Shown piece by piece: positions 21,979 through 30,990 of a DNA stretch of 46,145 nucleotides (the stretch's first letter is position 1; each line of letters begins with the position of its first letter). The position numbers were made by a program, and so were the translations under genes. Under the pieces are notes generated by a model. The model ran no database searches, was not told the origin of the DNA, and saw only the letters and a program-made list of their open reading frames with translations. Source of the stretch: Oscillospiraceae bacterium. GTDB lineage: Bacteria; Bacillota; Clostridia; Oscillospirales; Ruminococcaceae. Where the stretch lies: NCBI GenBank assembly GCA_009783205.1, contig WRHO01000012.1:1-46145 (forward strand). Direction: 5' to 3'.

Positions 21979-24060
21979 ATGTCAAAGTTAGTAATAGTTG
22001 AGTCGCCGGCGAAGGCGAAAACAATCGGGAAATACCTCGGGAATGATTTTAAGGTAATTGCGTCGGTGGGGCATATTCGCGACCTTCCGAAGTCTAAGCT
22101 GGGCGTAGACGTCGAAAACGATTTTGCGCCGTTATACGAGAATATGAAGGACAAATCGAGCGTTATAAAAGAACTCAAATCCAAAGCGAAATCGAGCGAC
22201 GCCGTTTATCTCGCGACCGACCCGGACAGGGAAGGGGAAGCCATTTCATGGCACCTCGCCACAATTCTCGATTTAGATGCGTCCGAGCCTATCAGAGTGA
22301 CGTTCTCCGAAATTACAAAAAACGGAGTAAAAACGGGAATGTCTCACCCGCGAAGCGTGGACATGGACTTGGTAAACGCGCAACAGGCGCGTAGAATTTT
22401 AGACAGAATTGTGGGCTATAAGCTGTCGCCTTTTTTGTGGAAAAAGGTTCGCAGAGGCTTGTCGGCGGGACGGGTTCAATCGGTCGCGGTAAGGATTATT
22501 GTTGACCGCGAAAGAGAAATTGAGGCGTTTATTCCGGTCGAGTATTGGAGCGTTGACGGTAGGTTTATATCCGCTAAAGCCCCAAAAAAACCGTTTGAAG
22601 CAAAGCTTATCGAGGTCGACGGAAAAAAAGCGGAAATATCAAACGGGGAACAAGCCGAGAAAATACTGTCCGATTTAAAGCTTACAACAACCGAGTTTGT
22701 TGTAAGCAAGGTTAAAAAATCAAAACGCAAGAAACAACCCGCGCCACCCTTTACCACATCTACAATGCAACAGGAGGCGTCGGGAAAGCTTTCGTTCGGC
22801 TCAAAAAGAACAATGAAAGCCGCACAGGAGCTGTACGAGGGGGTCACCGTCCCCGGCTACGGCGCGGTGGGGCTTATTACCTATATGCGTACCGACAGCT
22901 TGCGGGTTTCCGATGAGGCAAAAGCGGAGGCGGCAGAATTGATTAATAAAACCTACGGCAAAAACTACCTTCCCGAAAAGCCGCGCTTTTACAAAGAAAA
23001 GAAAGGCGCGCAGGACGGACACGAGGCGGTTCGCCCTTCAATAATTGATATTACACCCGAACAGGTTAAGGCGGCGTTGACCCCCGACCAGTATAAGCTG
23101 TATAAGCTTATTTGGGAGCGATTTATGGCGAGCCAAATGGCGGACGCGGTATTTGATACCGTTTCGGTTGATATAGAGGCGCGCAATTGCGTGTTGCGAA
23201 CCACCGGCTCAACCGTCTTCTTCGACGGCTTCACAAAGCTGTACGATAAAGACAGAGATGTTCTTTTACCTGATTTAGAGGTCGGCGAAAGGCTGACCCC
23301 CGCCGATATTTCCGCTAATCAACATTTTACGCAACCGCCGCCGCGCTATACCGAGGCGTCATTAATAAAAGCACTTGAGGAGTACGGTATAGGAAGACCG
23401 TCAACCTACGCGCCGACCATCTCAACAATTATCGACAGACAGTATGTCGAGAGAAATCAGAAACAGCTTAAGCCGACCGTATTGGGCGGGGTAATAACCG
23501 ACCTTTTTATGGAACATTTCAGCAATATCGTCTGTACTAAGTTCACCGCACAAATGGAGACCGATTTGGATAAGGTCGAAGAGGGGAACCGCCCGTGGGT
23601 AAATGTCCTCAAGGATTTTTACGGCGATTTTGAAGACACTCTCACCAAGGCGGAAACAGAAATGGAAGGTAAACGCATTAAAATTCCCGCAGAGCCGACA
23701 GAAGAAGTCTGCGAGCTGTGCGGTCGCAATATGGAGATAAAAATAGGCAGATACGGTAAGTTCATGAGCTGTTCGGGGTTCCCCGAATGTAAGGGAACAA
23801 AAAAAATCGTACAAACGACCGGCGGTAACTGTCCTTTATGCGGAAAGAAGATGCTTTCCAAAAAGTCGAAAAAAGGTAAAACCTTCTACGCCTGTGAAGA
23901 TTTTACGGATTGTAAATATATGACATGGGACACGCCTATTCCCGACCTCTGTCCCCAATGTAACGCCACCCTCTTCAAAAAGACGGGGAAGGAAAAGAAG
24001 ATTTACTGTGCAAAGCCCGAATGTGGCTTTGGTGATATTACTCCGCCGACAAAGTTATAG
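21979..24060 (+). CDS. topA: DNA topoisomerase I
   Basis: This 693-residue type IA topoisomerase relaxes negative supercoils by transient cleavage of one strand. The TOPRIM domain is at the N-terminus (LVIVESPAKAKTIGKYLG and ATDPDREGEAISWHL with the acidic metal-binding triad). The catalytic tyrosine is in LITYMRTDS near residue 305. The AGRVQSVAVRIIVDRE and GIGRPSTYAPTI motifs are in place. Three C-terminal zinc-ribbon modules (CELCG, CPLCG, CPQC) complete the Firmicutes layout. GGGGGGAA lies about 11 bases before the ATG. The gene stands alone, with its own upstream region containing a palindromic repeat. Confidence 0.97.
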   Translation: MSKLVIVESPAKAKTIGKYLGNDFKVIASVGHIRDLPKSKLGVDVENDFAPLYENMKDKSSVIKELKSKAKSSDAVYLATDPDREGEAISWHLATILDLDASEPIRVTFSEITKNGVKTGMSHPRSVDMDLVNAQQARRILDRIVGYKLSPFLWKKVRRGLSAGRVQSVAVRIIVDREREIEAFIPVEYWSVDGRFISAKAPKKPFEAKLIEVDGKKAEISNGEQAEKILSDLKLTTTEFVVSKVKKSKRKKQPAPPFTTSTMQQEASGKLSFGSKRTMKAAQELYEGVTVPGYGAVGLITYMRTDSLRVSDEAKAEAAELINKTYGKNYLPEKPRFYKEKKGAQDGHEAVRPSIIDITPEQVKAALTPDQYKLYKLIWERFMASQMADAVFDTVSVDIEARNCVLRTTGSTVFFDGFTKLYDKDRDVLLPDLEVGERLTPADISANQHFTQPPPRYTEASLIKALEEYGIGRPSTYAPTISTIIDRQYVERNQKQLKPTVLGGVITDLFMEHFSNIVCTKFTAQMETDLDKVEEGNRPWVNVLKDFYGDFEDTLTKAETEMEGKRIKIPAEPTEEVCELCGRNMEIKIGRYGKFMSCSGFPECKGTKKIVQTTGGNCPLCGKKMLSKKSKKGKTFYACEDFTDCKYMTWDTPIPDLCPQCNATLFKKTGKEKKIYCAKPECGFGDITPPTKL

Positions 24061-24110
24061 AACTTCGCTCTTGTCTTTTTGCCGATTTTTCACAATTTCT
24101 TTAAAAACTC

Positions 24111-24139
24111 TTGCAATCGGTGAAAATATTTGATATAAT
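24111..24139 (+). promoter_or_regulatory. Promoter of the DUF975-lysA-ilvE run
   Basis: TTGCAA (24111-24116) and a perfect TATAAT (24134-24139) are 17 bases apart. The leader of about 25 bases carries GGAGAGG before the ATG at 24171. It rules out the TTG at 24111 as the gene start. Confidence 0.75.
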
Positions 24140-24170
24140 AATATATTATAAAAATATTGGAGAGGTTTTT

Positions 24171-24947
24171 ATGTGGACGATAACTCAACTAAAGGACGCC
24201 GCAAGAAACGAATTAAAGGTATCGTACTGGCTTTCGTTCGCGGTATGTCTTGTTTCGGGGATATTAGCGGGCGGGGGAGCGAGTCCGAGCTTTAGTTTTA
24301 ATTTACCTTTAAGCGGTAATTCCGCCGGGGTGAATATATTCGACGGCTCACATTCGCCTTCGTTGGGCGCGGGGATTGCGTTCGCGTTTCTCTTTCTTAT
24401 TTTTTTCATTTTCGCTTTAATAATTTCATTTGGGTTTAATACATTTGTTACCAATCCCATTATAGTAGGGAAATGCCGATATTTTATCAAGTGCAGAGAT
24501 GAGGACAGAAGCTTCAAATACCTTTTTTCGGGATTCTCGAAGAACAACGGGTATCTCTCTACCGTTAAGACTATGCTTTTAAAGAACATATTTATATCGC
24601 TTTGGTCGCTTTTATTTATTATCCCCGGTATTATCAAATCGTACTCGTGGCGCATGGTACCGTACATTTTAAGTGAATACCCGAATATGCACTATAAAGC
24701 CGCACTTGATTTAAGCGAGAAAATGACAAACGGCGAAAAGGCGAATATGTTTGTTTTAGATTTGTCATTTTTAGGATGGATTTTTTTAGGAGTAATGGCT
24801 TGCGGCGTCGGAGTTTATTTTGTAACTCCGTATATTGAAGCAACATGGGTACAGTTTTATTTTGTTATGCGAGACAAAATAGGATTAGGAGGAGTTAATG
24901 AATCAGACAATCAAACCGACCTTTATAACCAAGGAACAAATTATTGA
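24171..24947 (+). CDS. DUF975-family membrane protein
   Basis: This 258-residue protein has five or six hydrophobic segments. MWTITQLKDAARNELKVSYW at the start and LLFIIPGIIKSYSWRMVPYILSEYP in the middle are the usual marks of the DUF975 family, found in Firmicutes and of unknown function. A Gly/Ser-rich outer loop (about 37-70) lies between the first two membrane segments. The frame extends upstream to 24111 but the ATG at 24171 has GGAGAGG and follows a promoter. Its 3' end overlaps lysA by 50 bases, a long overlap that implies coupled expression with lysine synthesis. No functional link is known. Confidence 0.85.
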   Translation: MWTITQLKDAARNELKVSYWLSFAVCLVSGILAGGGASPSFSFNLPLSGNSAGVNIFDGSHSPSLGAGIAFAFLFLIFFIFALIISFGFNTFVTNPIIVGKCRYFIKCRDEDRSFKYLFSGFSKNNGYLSTVKTMLLKNIFISLWSLLFIIPGIIKSYSWRMVPYILSEYPNMHYKAALDLSEKMTNGEKANMFVLDLSFLGWIFLGVMACGVGVYFVTPYIEATWVQFYFVMRDKIGLGGVNESDNQTDLYNQGTNY

Positions 24948-26175
24948 TATAACTGCCGACCACCCCACCCCTTTTCATTTGTACGACGAAAAGGGGATTC
25001 GCGAAAAGGCGAGGGCGTTGAACGCGGCATTTGCGTGGACGGAGCAATATGGCGGCTTTCGCGAGTATTTTGCGGTAAAAGCGACGCCGAACCCGCATAT
25101 AATGCGTATTCTCATGGAAGAAGGGTGCGGCTTCGACTGTTCCTCGTACACCGAGCTTTTACTTTCCGAGTCGCTCGGTGCGAAGAACGACGACATTATT
25201 TTCAGCTCTAATCAAACCCCCGACGATGACTTTTTATTGGCGAATAAATTAGGCGTCGTAATAAACCTTGACGATTTTACACATATTGATGTTTTAGACA
25301 AGCTTTTGGAAAATAAGGGCGGTATACCCGATACAATCTTTTGTCGATATAACCCCGGCGGCGAGTTCAAGCTCAGACAGGATTCTAATGTTATGGATAC
25401 CCCAGGCGACGCCAAATACGGCTTCACAAAAGAACAATTGTTTGACGGGTACAGGCTTTTGCACAATAAGGGTGCGAAAAGCTTCGGTATTCACGCGTTT
25501 TTGGCGAGCAACACAAAAACTAATGCTTATTATCCCGAGTTGGCGCGGATTTTATTTGAACTCATCGTTGAAATCAAAAATAAAACGGGCATTTCTATAG
25601 GTTATGTCAATTTGTCGGGCGGCGTCGGTATTGCCTATCACCCCGACGAAACCCCCAACGATATTGCCGAAATAGGAAAAGGGGTGCGAGAGGCATACGA
25701 AAGCGTTCTTGTTCCGGCGGGAATGAGCGACGTTAAAATATTAACCGAATTGGGGCGTTTTATGCTTGCCGAACATGGTTGTCTGATTACTCGGGCAATC
25801 CGCGAAAAGCATATCTATAAGGAATACATAGGCGTCGACGCTTGTGCGGCGAACCTAATGCGCCCCGCAATTTACAAGGCGTATCACCACATAACCGTTG
25901 CGGGTAAGGAGAAACAAGAATGTGGCTACAGGTATGATATAGCGGGCGGGCTTTGCGAGAATAGCGACAAATTTGCGATTGACCGAATGTTGCCTAAAAT
26001 TGATATAGGGGATTACCTCATTATTCACGATACGGGCGCGCACGGCTTCGCAATGGGTTACAATTATAACGGTAAGCTTCGTTCGGCAGAGCTTTTGTTG
26101 AAGGAAGGCGGCGAAGTAAAGCTTATCAGACGCGCCGAAACCCCCGCAGATTATTTCGCAACGCTTGAAGTCTGA
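24898..26175 (+). CDS. lysA: Diaminopimelate decarboxylase
   Basis: The 425-residue PLP enzyme converts meso-diaminopimelate to L-lysine, the last step of lysine synthesis. The PLP lysine is in YFAVKATPNP (near 62). The phosphate and cofactor contacts appear as SFGIHAFLASN, NLSGGVGIAY and ELGRFMLAEHG, and the active-site cysteine region is AGGLCENSDKFA near 350. GAHGFAMGYNYNGKLRSAELL closes the family pattern. The ATG at 24898 has an excellent AGGAGGAG site and lies inside the end of the DUF975 gene. The pair with ilvE downstream makes a small amino-acid synthesis cluster. Confidence 0.93.
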   Translation: MNQTIKPTFITKEQIIDITADHPTPFHLYDEKGIREKARALNAAFAWTEQYGGFREYFAVKATPNPHIMRILMEEGCGFDCSSYTELLLSESLGAKNDDIIFSSNQTPDDDFLLANKLGVVINLDDFTHIDVLDKLLENKGGIPDTIFCRYNPGGEFKLRQDSNVMDTPGDAKYGFTKEQLFDGYRLLHNKGAKSFGIHAFLASNTKTNAYYPELARILFELIVEIKNKTGISIGYVNLSGGVGIAYHPDETPNDIAEIGKGVREAYESVLVPAGMSDVKILTELGRFMLAEHGCLITRAIREKHIYKEYIGVDACAANLMRPAIYKAYHHITVAGKEKQECGYRYDIAGGLCENSDKFAIDRMLPKIDIGDYLIIHDTGAHGFAMGYNYNGKLRSAELLLKEGGEVKLIRRAETPADYFATLEV

Positions 26176-26202
26176 AAAGCTTAGAAAGGAATTATAATAC
26201 AA

Positions 26203-27270
26203 ATGAATATAAGTATAACAAAAACAACATCGCCAAAGAAAAAGCCGACCGACGAAACACAGCTCGGGTTCGGTAAAGTCTTCTCCGACCATATGTTTAT
26301 TATGGAATATGATACGGGGAAGGGGTGGCACTCGCCGCAAATAAAAGAATACTCCGATATAAGTCTTTCCCCCGCGGCAATGGTTTTCCATTACGGACAG
26401 GAGATTTTTGAAGGCTTAAAGGTTTACAGAACGCCCGAGGACAAGATAATGCTCTTTCGCGCAGAAGAGAATTTTAAACGCTTGAACAGCTCTGCCGAAC
26501 GCTCGGTTATCCCCGCTATTAACATTGACGACGCTTTATTTGCGTTAAACGAGCTTATAAAAATAGACAAGGATTGGGTTCCGAAAAGTGAAGGCACGTC
26601 GTTGTACATTCGTCCGTTTATAATCGCGGTTGATTCATTTTTAGGGGTCAAGCCGTCGGATAAATATTACTTTATAATAATAACATCTCCGTCGGGTGCC
26701 TATTATTCGACGGGGCTTAACCCGGTAGGCATCGCCGTCGAGGAACGCTATGTCCGCGCAGTCAAGGGCGGCATGGGGTTCGCAAAGGCGGGAGGAAACT
26801 ACGCCGCCTCAATGTTGGGACAACAGGAGGCGCACGCGCAAAATTATGAACAGGTTCTTTGGTTGGACGGAATCGAGAGGAAATATATCGAAGAAGTCGG
26901 CGCAATGAACGTATTTTTCGTGATAAACGGCGAAATTGTCACGCCGGAGCTTTCCGGCTCGATTTTACCGGGCATAACGAGAATGTCTGCTATAGAACTC
27001 TGCCGAAAATGGAACATGAAGGTCACCGAACGCAAACTGTCAGTCGATGAAGTATTTGACGCATTTGACTCCGGGGCTTTAACCGAGGCATTCGGCACGG
27101 GTACGGCTGCCGTTATATCGCCGATTGGCGTATTAAAGAAAGGAGAGAGGGTGATAAAAATTAACAACGGGCAAATCGGAGAAATTTCGCAAAAATTGTA
27201 TGACGCTTTAACCGGAATCCAATTCGGAAAAATCCGCGATGACATGGGTTGGACAAAGGTTGTAGTGTAA
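26203..27270 (+). CDS. ilvE: Branched-chain amino acid aminotransferase
   Basis: This is a 355-residue class IV PLP aminotransferase that interconverts branched-chain 2-oxo acids and valine, leucine or isoleucine with glutamate as partner. FHYGQEIFEGLKVYR near the N-terminus, the PLP lysine in GFAKAGGNYAASM near 194, and EVGAMNVFFV and GSILPGITRMSAIEL are family signatures of the longer (type II) IlvE. EAFGTGTAAVISPIG closes the cofactor site. The start follows lysA by 27 bases with AAAGGA upstream, so co-transcription is likely. No attenuator-type leader is visible between the two. Confidence 0.95.
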   Translation: MNISITKTTSPKKKPTDETQLGFGKVFSDHMFIMEYDTGKGWHSPQIKEYSDISLSPAAMVFHYGQEIFEGLKVYRTPEDKIMLFRAEENFKRLNSSAERSVIPAINIDDALFALNELIKIDKDWVPKSEGTSLYIRPFIIAVDSFLGVKPSDKYYFIIITSPSGAYYSTGLNPVGIAVEERYVRAVKGGMGFAKAGGNYAASMLGQQEAHAQNYEQVLWLDGIERKYIEEVGAMNVFFVINGEIVTPELSGSILPGITRMSAIELCRKWNMKVTERKLSVDEVFDAFDSGALTEAFGTGTAAVISPIGVLKKGERVIKINNGQIGEISQKLYDALTGIQFGKIRDDMGWTKVVV

Positions 27271-27327
27271 ACCGGCTTTTAATTTCTAAACAAAAAAAAT
27301 TAATATAATAAAAGGAGAAAAATAATA

Positions 27328-29475
27328 ATGAAACGCAAAAGAATAAGAATAACGGCAATTGTACTTACGTTAACATTGCTGTTGACGATTATACCGGTGT
27401 CGGCTTCGAGTAACGCCGATAAACCCAAAATCGGAACACCCAATATGCTCGGCGATATAGACGGGGACGGCGTGGTTACGATATTTGACGTAATATACCT
27501 GCTTTGTCATTTGGTAGAAATGCCGCCCGACGACCCCAATCGCGACCCGGGTAAAACCCACCCGCAGGTTGGCGTGTTAAATTCGTGGGTATTACCGCAC
27601 GCCTGCGGAGGAAGCTGTCCTAATCCCGCGCCGAATGGCTGTCACAAAAACGCCGCCGACTGTACGGCTAATCGCTGTCCCAATATAAAAACATCTTGTC
27701 ACAATACCGCGGCGGATTGTGTGGCAAACCGCTGTACCGATAAGGTAAACGGCTGTCACCGCAAAAAGATAGATTGTGACGACGTTTGGGAATTGACCGA
27801 CCAGATTAGAAAAGGAAATCAATGTCCTAAGGTCAAGGGGGACTGTGAAGCCGATTATTCGGCGTTGCAAGACATAAGCGATAAGTATACCGAGAAAAAC
27901 GCACTTCTCGCCGCGGCTAACGCTATTATTGATTCAATGTTGTGTCAGGATTGCGGCGGTTCGTTAGACGATGTTTGCATCGCGTTGCAAGGTTTGTTGG
28001 ACGAATCGAGAGCAGAGGTTCAAGAGTTGAAGGACAGGGTACAGGAGCTTGAATCAAATCCTATAATTCGCGATTGTACACGCGAGCATTGTGAGACGGG
28101 CAAATGTCGCCAAAAATGTGAGCTTAATCATTGTCCTAACGACTGCGCTCTGCCTAATCAGGATTATCTCGGCGAATCCTCCGGCCCGTTACCTGTCGAC
28201 CCTAACCCACAGTTGCTTCCTCCCGGGGCGAGTTACCACCCGACACAGCGCGTCAGAAGGGTGAATTTGACAACCCACCGCAATAAAAACGGGCAAGGCT
28301 CAACCGGCTCGTGGAGATTTGAAGACATAGACGGAAACGCCGTTTCCGACACAAACACAAAGGCACCGTACAGACTCAGAATAAGAAGAGGCGGAACCTA
28401 TATTATTACCGGCGCGTGGTCGAGCGGACAATTGTATATTGACGCGAGAGAGACGCACGAAGACGCATATGAAAGCACCGATTATGTTAAAAATTACATC
28501 GTTTGCGACTGTTCCGGAAAAACGACAACGAAACCGGGTTGTTCACAGCCCACAAAGGCACAGCTTGACGCACCCGGCTATAACGGACACTGGACTGAGA
28601 TTGACGACCCCGACCCCGCCTTTAAAGGCAAAATAATCGTTCCGACGAGACACAGGCTTGTTGAACCGGTAAAAATCATTTTGTACGGGGCACAGCTTAC
28701 CGCAAATGCACAGGGACCGGCGATTCTCGAAAGACGTTCTGCCGGTGTAACGCTCGTGATTCAAGATGTTAAGGAATACAGCTCAGACAGTATTCTTAAT
28801 GTGTTAGGCGATACAAAGGGCGTCGTTTATCCGAATATCATTAGAGAAGATGAAGAAGACCCGAATATTGAACCTAACGGAACGGTATATATGCGCGGCG
28901 ACTTGACTATTACCGGGCGGGGTACGCTCACCGTAAACGGCAATTTCAGACACGGAATCATCTCCCGCGATAATATTACTATAGACGGCGGAGACATTCG
29001 CGTTAATACAAACAGAGGCGCGACAATTAATATACCGGTATTGAACCTGATTACCGGCAAATATGAAAAGGCAGAAGAGGATACCGATACGACAAAGGTC
29101 GGAAACTGTATTCACGGTCGTGATTCGATTACTATTAACGGCGGAACATTCAGACTTAACGCGGGAAGACACGGTTTAAGAACCGACAATATAATGAATA
29201 CGCGTAAATCCACTACTAACAGATATAATAAGGCAACCGACTCGGGGTTCATTCGTATTAACGGCGGAAGATTCCTTCAAATTCACGCACCCAACGGTAC
29301 GGCTATCCGTGCGGCGGTTCCCGAAATGACCGCTACGGTAAACGCCGCGGGCGATATTCAACCGTATTCCGCGGGAGCGGGCGGCGGAACAAAAATAGAA
29401 GCTCGCGCAATATTTGATTATACCGTAGAACGTCAAAGCATAGAAGAAGATGAAGAGGTTGAACCCGAGGAATAA
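27328..29475 (+). CDS. Secreted dockerin-like / Cthe_2159-type carbohydrate-binding protein
   Basis: The 715-residue protein has a signal peptide (1 to about 26, KRKRIRITAIVL...VSASS). A single dockerin-like repeat follows (about 41-65: LGDIDGDGVVTIFDVIYLL), with the calcium-loop DxDGDG intact. Residues 88-150 hold three Cys-rich repeats of the form CHxxxxDCxxNRC, and 185-250 are coiled-coil-like. The C-terminal 400 residues show the strand-rich pattern of the Cthe_2159 carbohydrate-binding family (GGTYIITGAWSSGQLYIDA, DLTITGRGTLTVNG, HGIISRDNITIDGGDIRVN, CIHGRDSITINGGTF), a beta-helix that binds acidic polysaccharides in its known member. AAAGGAG precedes the ATG. It lies between ilvE and glyS and shares neither function. 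It may attach to plant or cell-wall sugars at the cell surface (inference). Confidence 0.8.
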   Translation: MKRKRIRITAIVLTLTLLLTIIPVSASSNADKPKIGTPNMLGDIDGDGVVTIFDVIYLLCHLVEMPPDDPNRDPGKTHPQVGVLNSWVLPHACGGSCPNPAPNGCHKNAADCTANRCPNIKTSCHNTAADCVANRCTDKVNGCHRKKIDCDDVWELTDQIRKGNQCPKVKGDCEADYSALQDISDKYTEKNALLAAANAIIDSMLCQDCGGSLDDVCIALQGLLDESRAEVQELKDRVQELESNPIIRDCTREHCETGKCRQKCELNHCPNDCALPNQDYLGESSGPLPVDPNPQLLPPGASYHPTQRVRRVNLTTHRNKNGQGSTGSWRFEDIDGNAVSDTNTKAPYRLRIRRGGTYIITGAWSSGQLYIDARETHEDAYESTDYVKNYIVCDCSGKTTTKPGCSQPTKAQLDAPGYNGHWTEIDDPDPAFKGKIIVPTRHRLVEPVKIILYGAQLTANAQGPAILERRSAGVTLVIQDVKEYSSDSILNVLGDTKGVVYPNIIREDEEDPNIEPNGTVYMRGDLTITGRGTLTVNGNFRHGIISRDNITIDGGDIRVNTNRGATINIPVLNLITGKYEKAEEDTDTTKVGNCIHGRDSITINGGTFRLNAGRHGLRTDNIMNTRKSTTNRYNKATDSGFIRINGGRFLQIHAPNGTAIRAAVPEMTATVNAAGDIQPYSAGAGGGTKIEARAIFDYTVERQSIEEDEEVEPEE

Positions 29476-29505
29476 GTAAACAAGAGCGGCAAATAAAAGT
29501 AATGT

Positions 29506-29535
29506 TATAGGGGCGTCAATAATGGCGTCCCTATA
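29506..29535. terminator. Hairpin between the surface-protein gene and glyS
   Basis: TATAGGGGCG pairs with CGTCCCTATA (one G-T pair) around a ten-base loop, followed by an A-run, not a T-run. It probably stabilises or ends the upstream transcript. It is not a T-box; no specifier loop or T-box sequence is visible before glyS. Confidence 0.45.
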
Positions 29536-29574
29536 AAAAACAACAATTAAACTAAAACAATAAAGGAGCAATAA

Positions 29575-30951
29575 ATGTTTAACACAGAAAAGTCAATGGA
29601 TAAAATCGTAACCTTATGCAAAGGGCGCGGCTTCGTTTATCAGAACAGCGAGATTTACGGAGGACTTGCAAACACATGGGATTACGGGCCGTTAGGCGCA
29701 CAGCTTAAGAGCAATATAAAAAGCGCGTGGCTCAAAAAATTTGTTCAAGAGAGCCGCTACAACGTGGGTCTCGATTCGGCAATTTTGATGAATCCGCAAA
29801 CCTGGGTAGCGTCGGGACATTTAGCGGGGTTTTCCGACCCGCTCATATCCTGTAAGTCTTGTAAAACGCGTCATCGCGCCGATAATCTTATTGAGGAGTT
29901 TGACGAAACGAATACAACCGGGTGGGATTTTGATAGGCTTTCGGCTTATATAAAGGAAAAGAATATAGTCTGTCCTAAATGCGGTAAGAACGATTACACG
30001 GATATTAAACAGTTCAACCTCATGTTTAAGACGTTTCAGGGGATTACAGAGGACACAGCCGACGAGATTTATCTTCGCCCCGAAACGGCACAGGGGATTT
30101 TTGTCAACTTCGCGAATATTCAAAGAACGACGCGCAGAAAGCTCCCGTTCGGCGTCGCTCAAATAGGAAAATCTTTCCGTAACGAGGTAACCCCCGGAAA
30201 GTTTATATTCCGCGTTCGCGAGTTTGAACAGATGGAGTTAGAGTTTTTTTGTAAACCCGATACCGACCTCGAATGGTTCAATTATTGGAAGGGGTTCTGT
30301 CACGATTGGCTCAGGCTACTCGGAATCAAGGACGAGAGCCTCCGCTTACGCGACCACGACAAGGAGGAGCTTTCGTTTTATTCAAAAGCGACTACCGATT
30401 TTGAGTTTATGTATCCGTTCGGGTGGGGTGAGCTTTGGGGAATAGCCGACAGAACAGATTACGATTTGAAACAGCATATTGATGTATCGGGTAAGTCGCT
30501 CGAATACTTTGACCCCGAGACAAACGAAAAGTATATCCCATATGTAATTGAGCCGAGCCTCGGCGTAGAGCGGTTATTCTTGGCTTTATTGGTTGACGCA
30601 TATGACGAGGAACAACTCGAGGACGGGACGGTGCGTAATGTATTACGATTACACCCGTATTTGTCGCCCGTTAAGGCGGCGGTTCTTCCGTTATCAAAAA
30701 AATTATCGGACGGTGCCGAAAAGGTCGCAGATGAATTGTGCAAGCATTTTCCCGTAGAATATGACGACACCGGCGCGATTGGAAAACGGTACAGGCGACA
30801 AGACGAAATAGGAACGCCGTTTTGCGTCACCTACGACTTCGACAGCGTTGAGGACGGTTGTGTTACGGTGCGCGAGCGCGATTCGATGAAACAAGAGCGA
30901 ATCGGTATTGAAAAGGTTCGCGAATGGATAGGCGAACGGATTGGGTTCTGA
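29575..30951 (+). CDS. glyS: Glycyl-tRNA synthetase (alpha2, single-chain type)
   Basis: This 458-residue class II synthetase charges tRNA-Gly. The family opening, [27 protein letters not shown], is intact in two parts. A zinc-like CKSC/CPKC pair (about 92-140) is present. [30 protein letters not shown] and [14 protein letters not shown] are motifs 1-3. The C-terminal anticodon-binding domain ([35 protein letters not shown]) is complete. It is the short bacterial/archaeal-type enzyme, not the alpha2beta2 form. AAAGGAG lies before the ATG. It stands alone and is convergent with the ABC transporter operon. Confidence 0.96.
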   Translation: MFNTEKSMDKIVTLCKGRGFVYQNSEIYGGLANTWDYGPLGAQLKSNIKSAWLKKFVQESRYNVGLDSAILMNPQTWVASGHLAGFSDPLISCKSCKTRHRADNLIEEFDETNTTGWDFDRLSAYIKEKNIVCPKCGKNDYTDIKQFNLMFKTFQGITEDTADEIYLRPETAQGIFVNFANIQRTTRRKLPFGVAQIGKSFRNEVTPGKFIFRVREFEQMELEFFCKPDTDLEWFNYWKGFCHDWLRLLGIKDESLRLRDHDKEELSFYSKATTDFEFMYPFGWGELWGIADRTDYDLKQHIDVSGKSLEYFDPETNEKYIPYVIEPSLGVERLFLALLVDAYDEEQLEDGTVRNVLRLHPYLSPVKAAVLPLSKKLSDGAEKVADELCKHFPVEYDDTGAIGKRYRRQDEIGTPFCVTYDFDSVEDGCVTVRERDSMKQERIGIEKVREWIGERIGF

Positions 30952-30990
30952 GAGCCTTTTTACGTTTTCCGCTCTGTCTGTAAAAATTCC

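Noticed and set aside
29476-29574. T-box riboswitch before glyS
   Set aside because: The gap is only 99 bases, and no T-box sequence or specifier stem is seen; only a short hairpin without a T-run.
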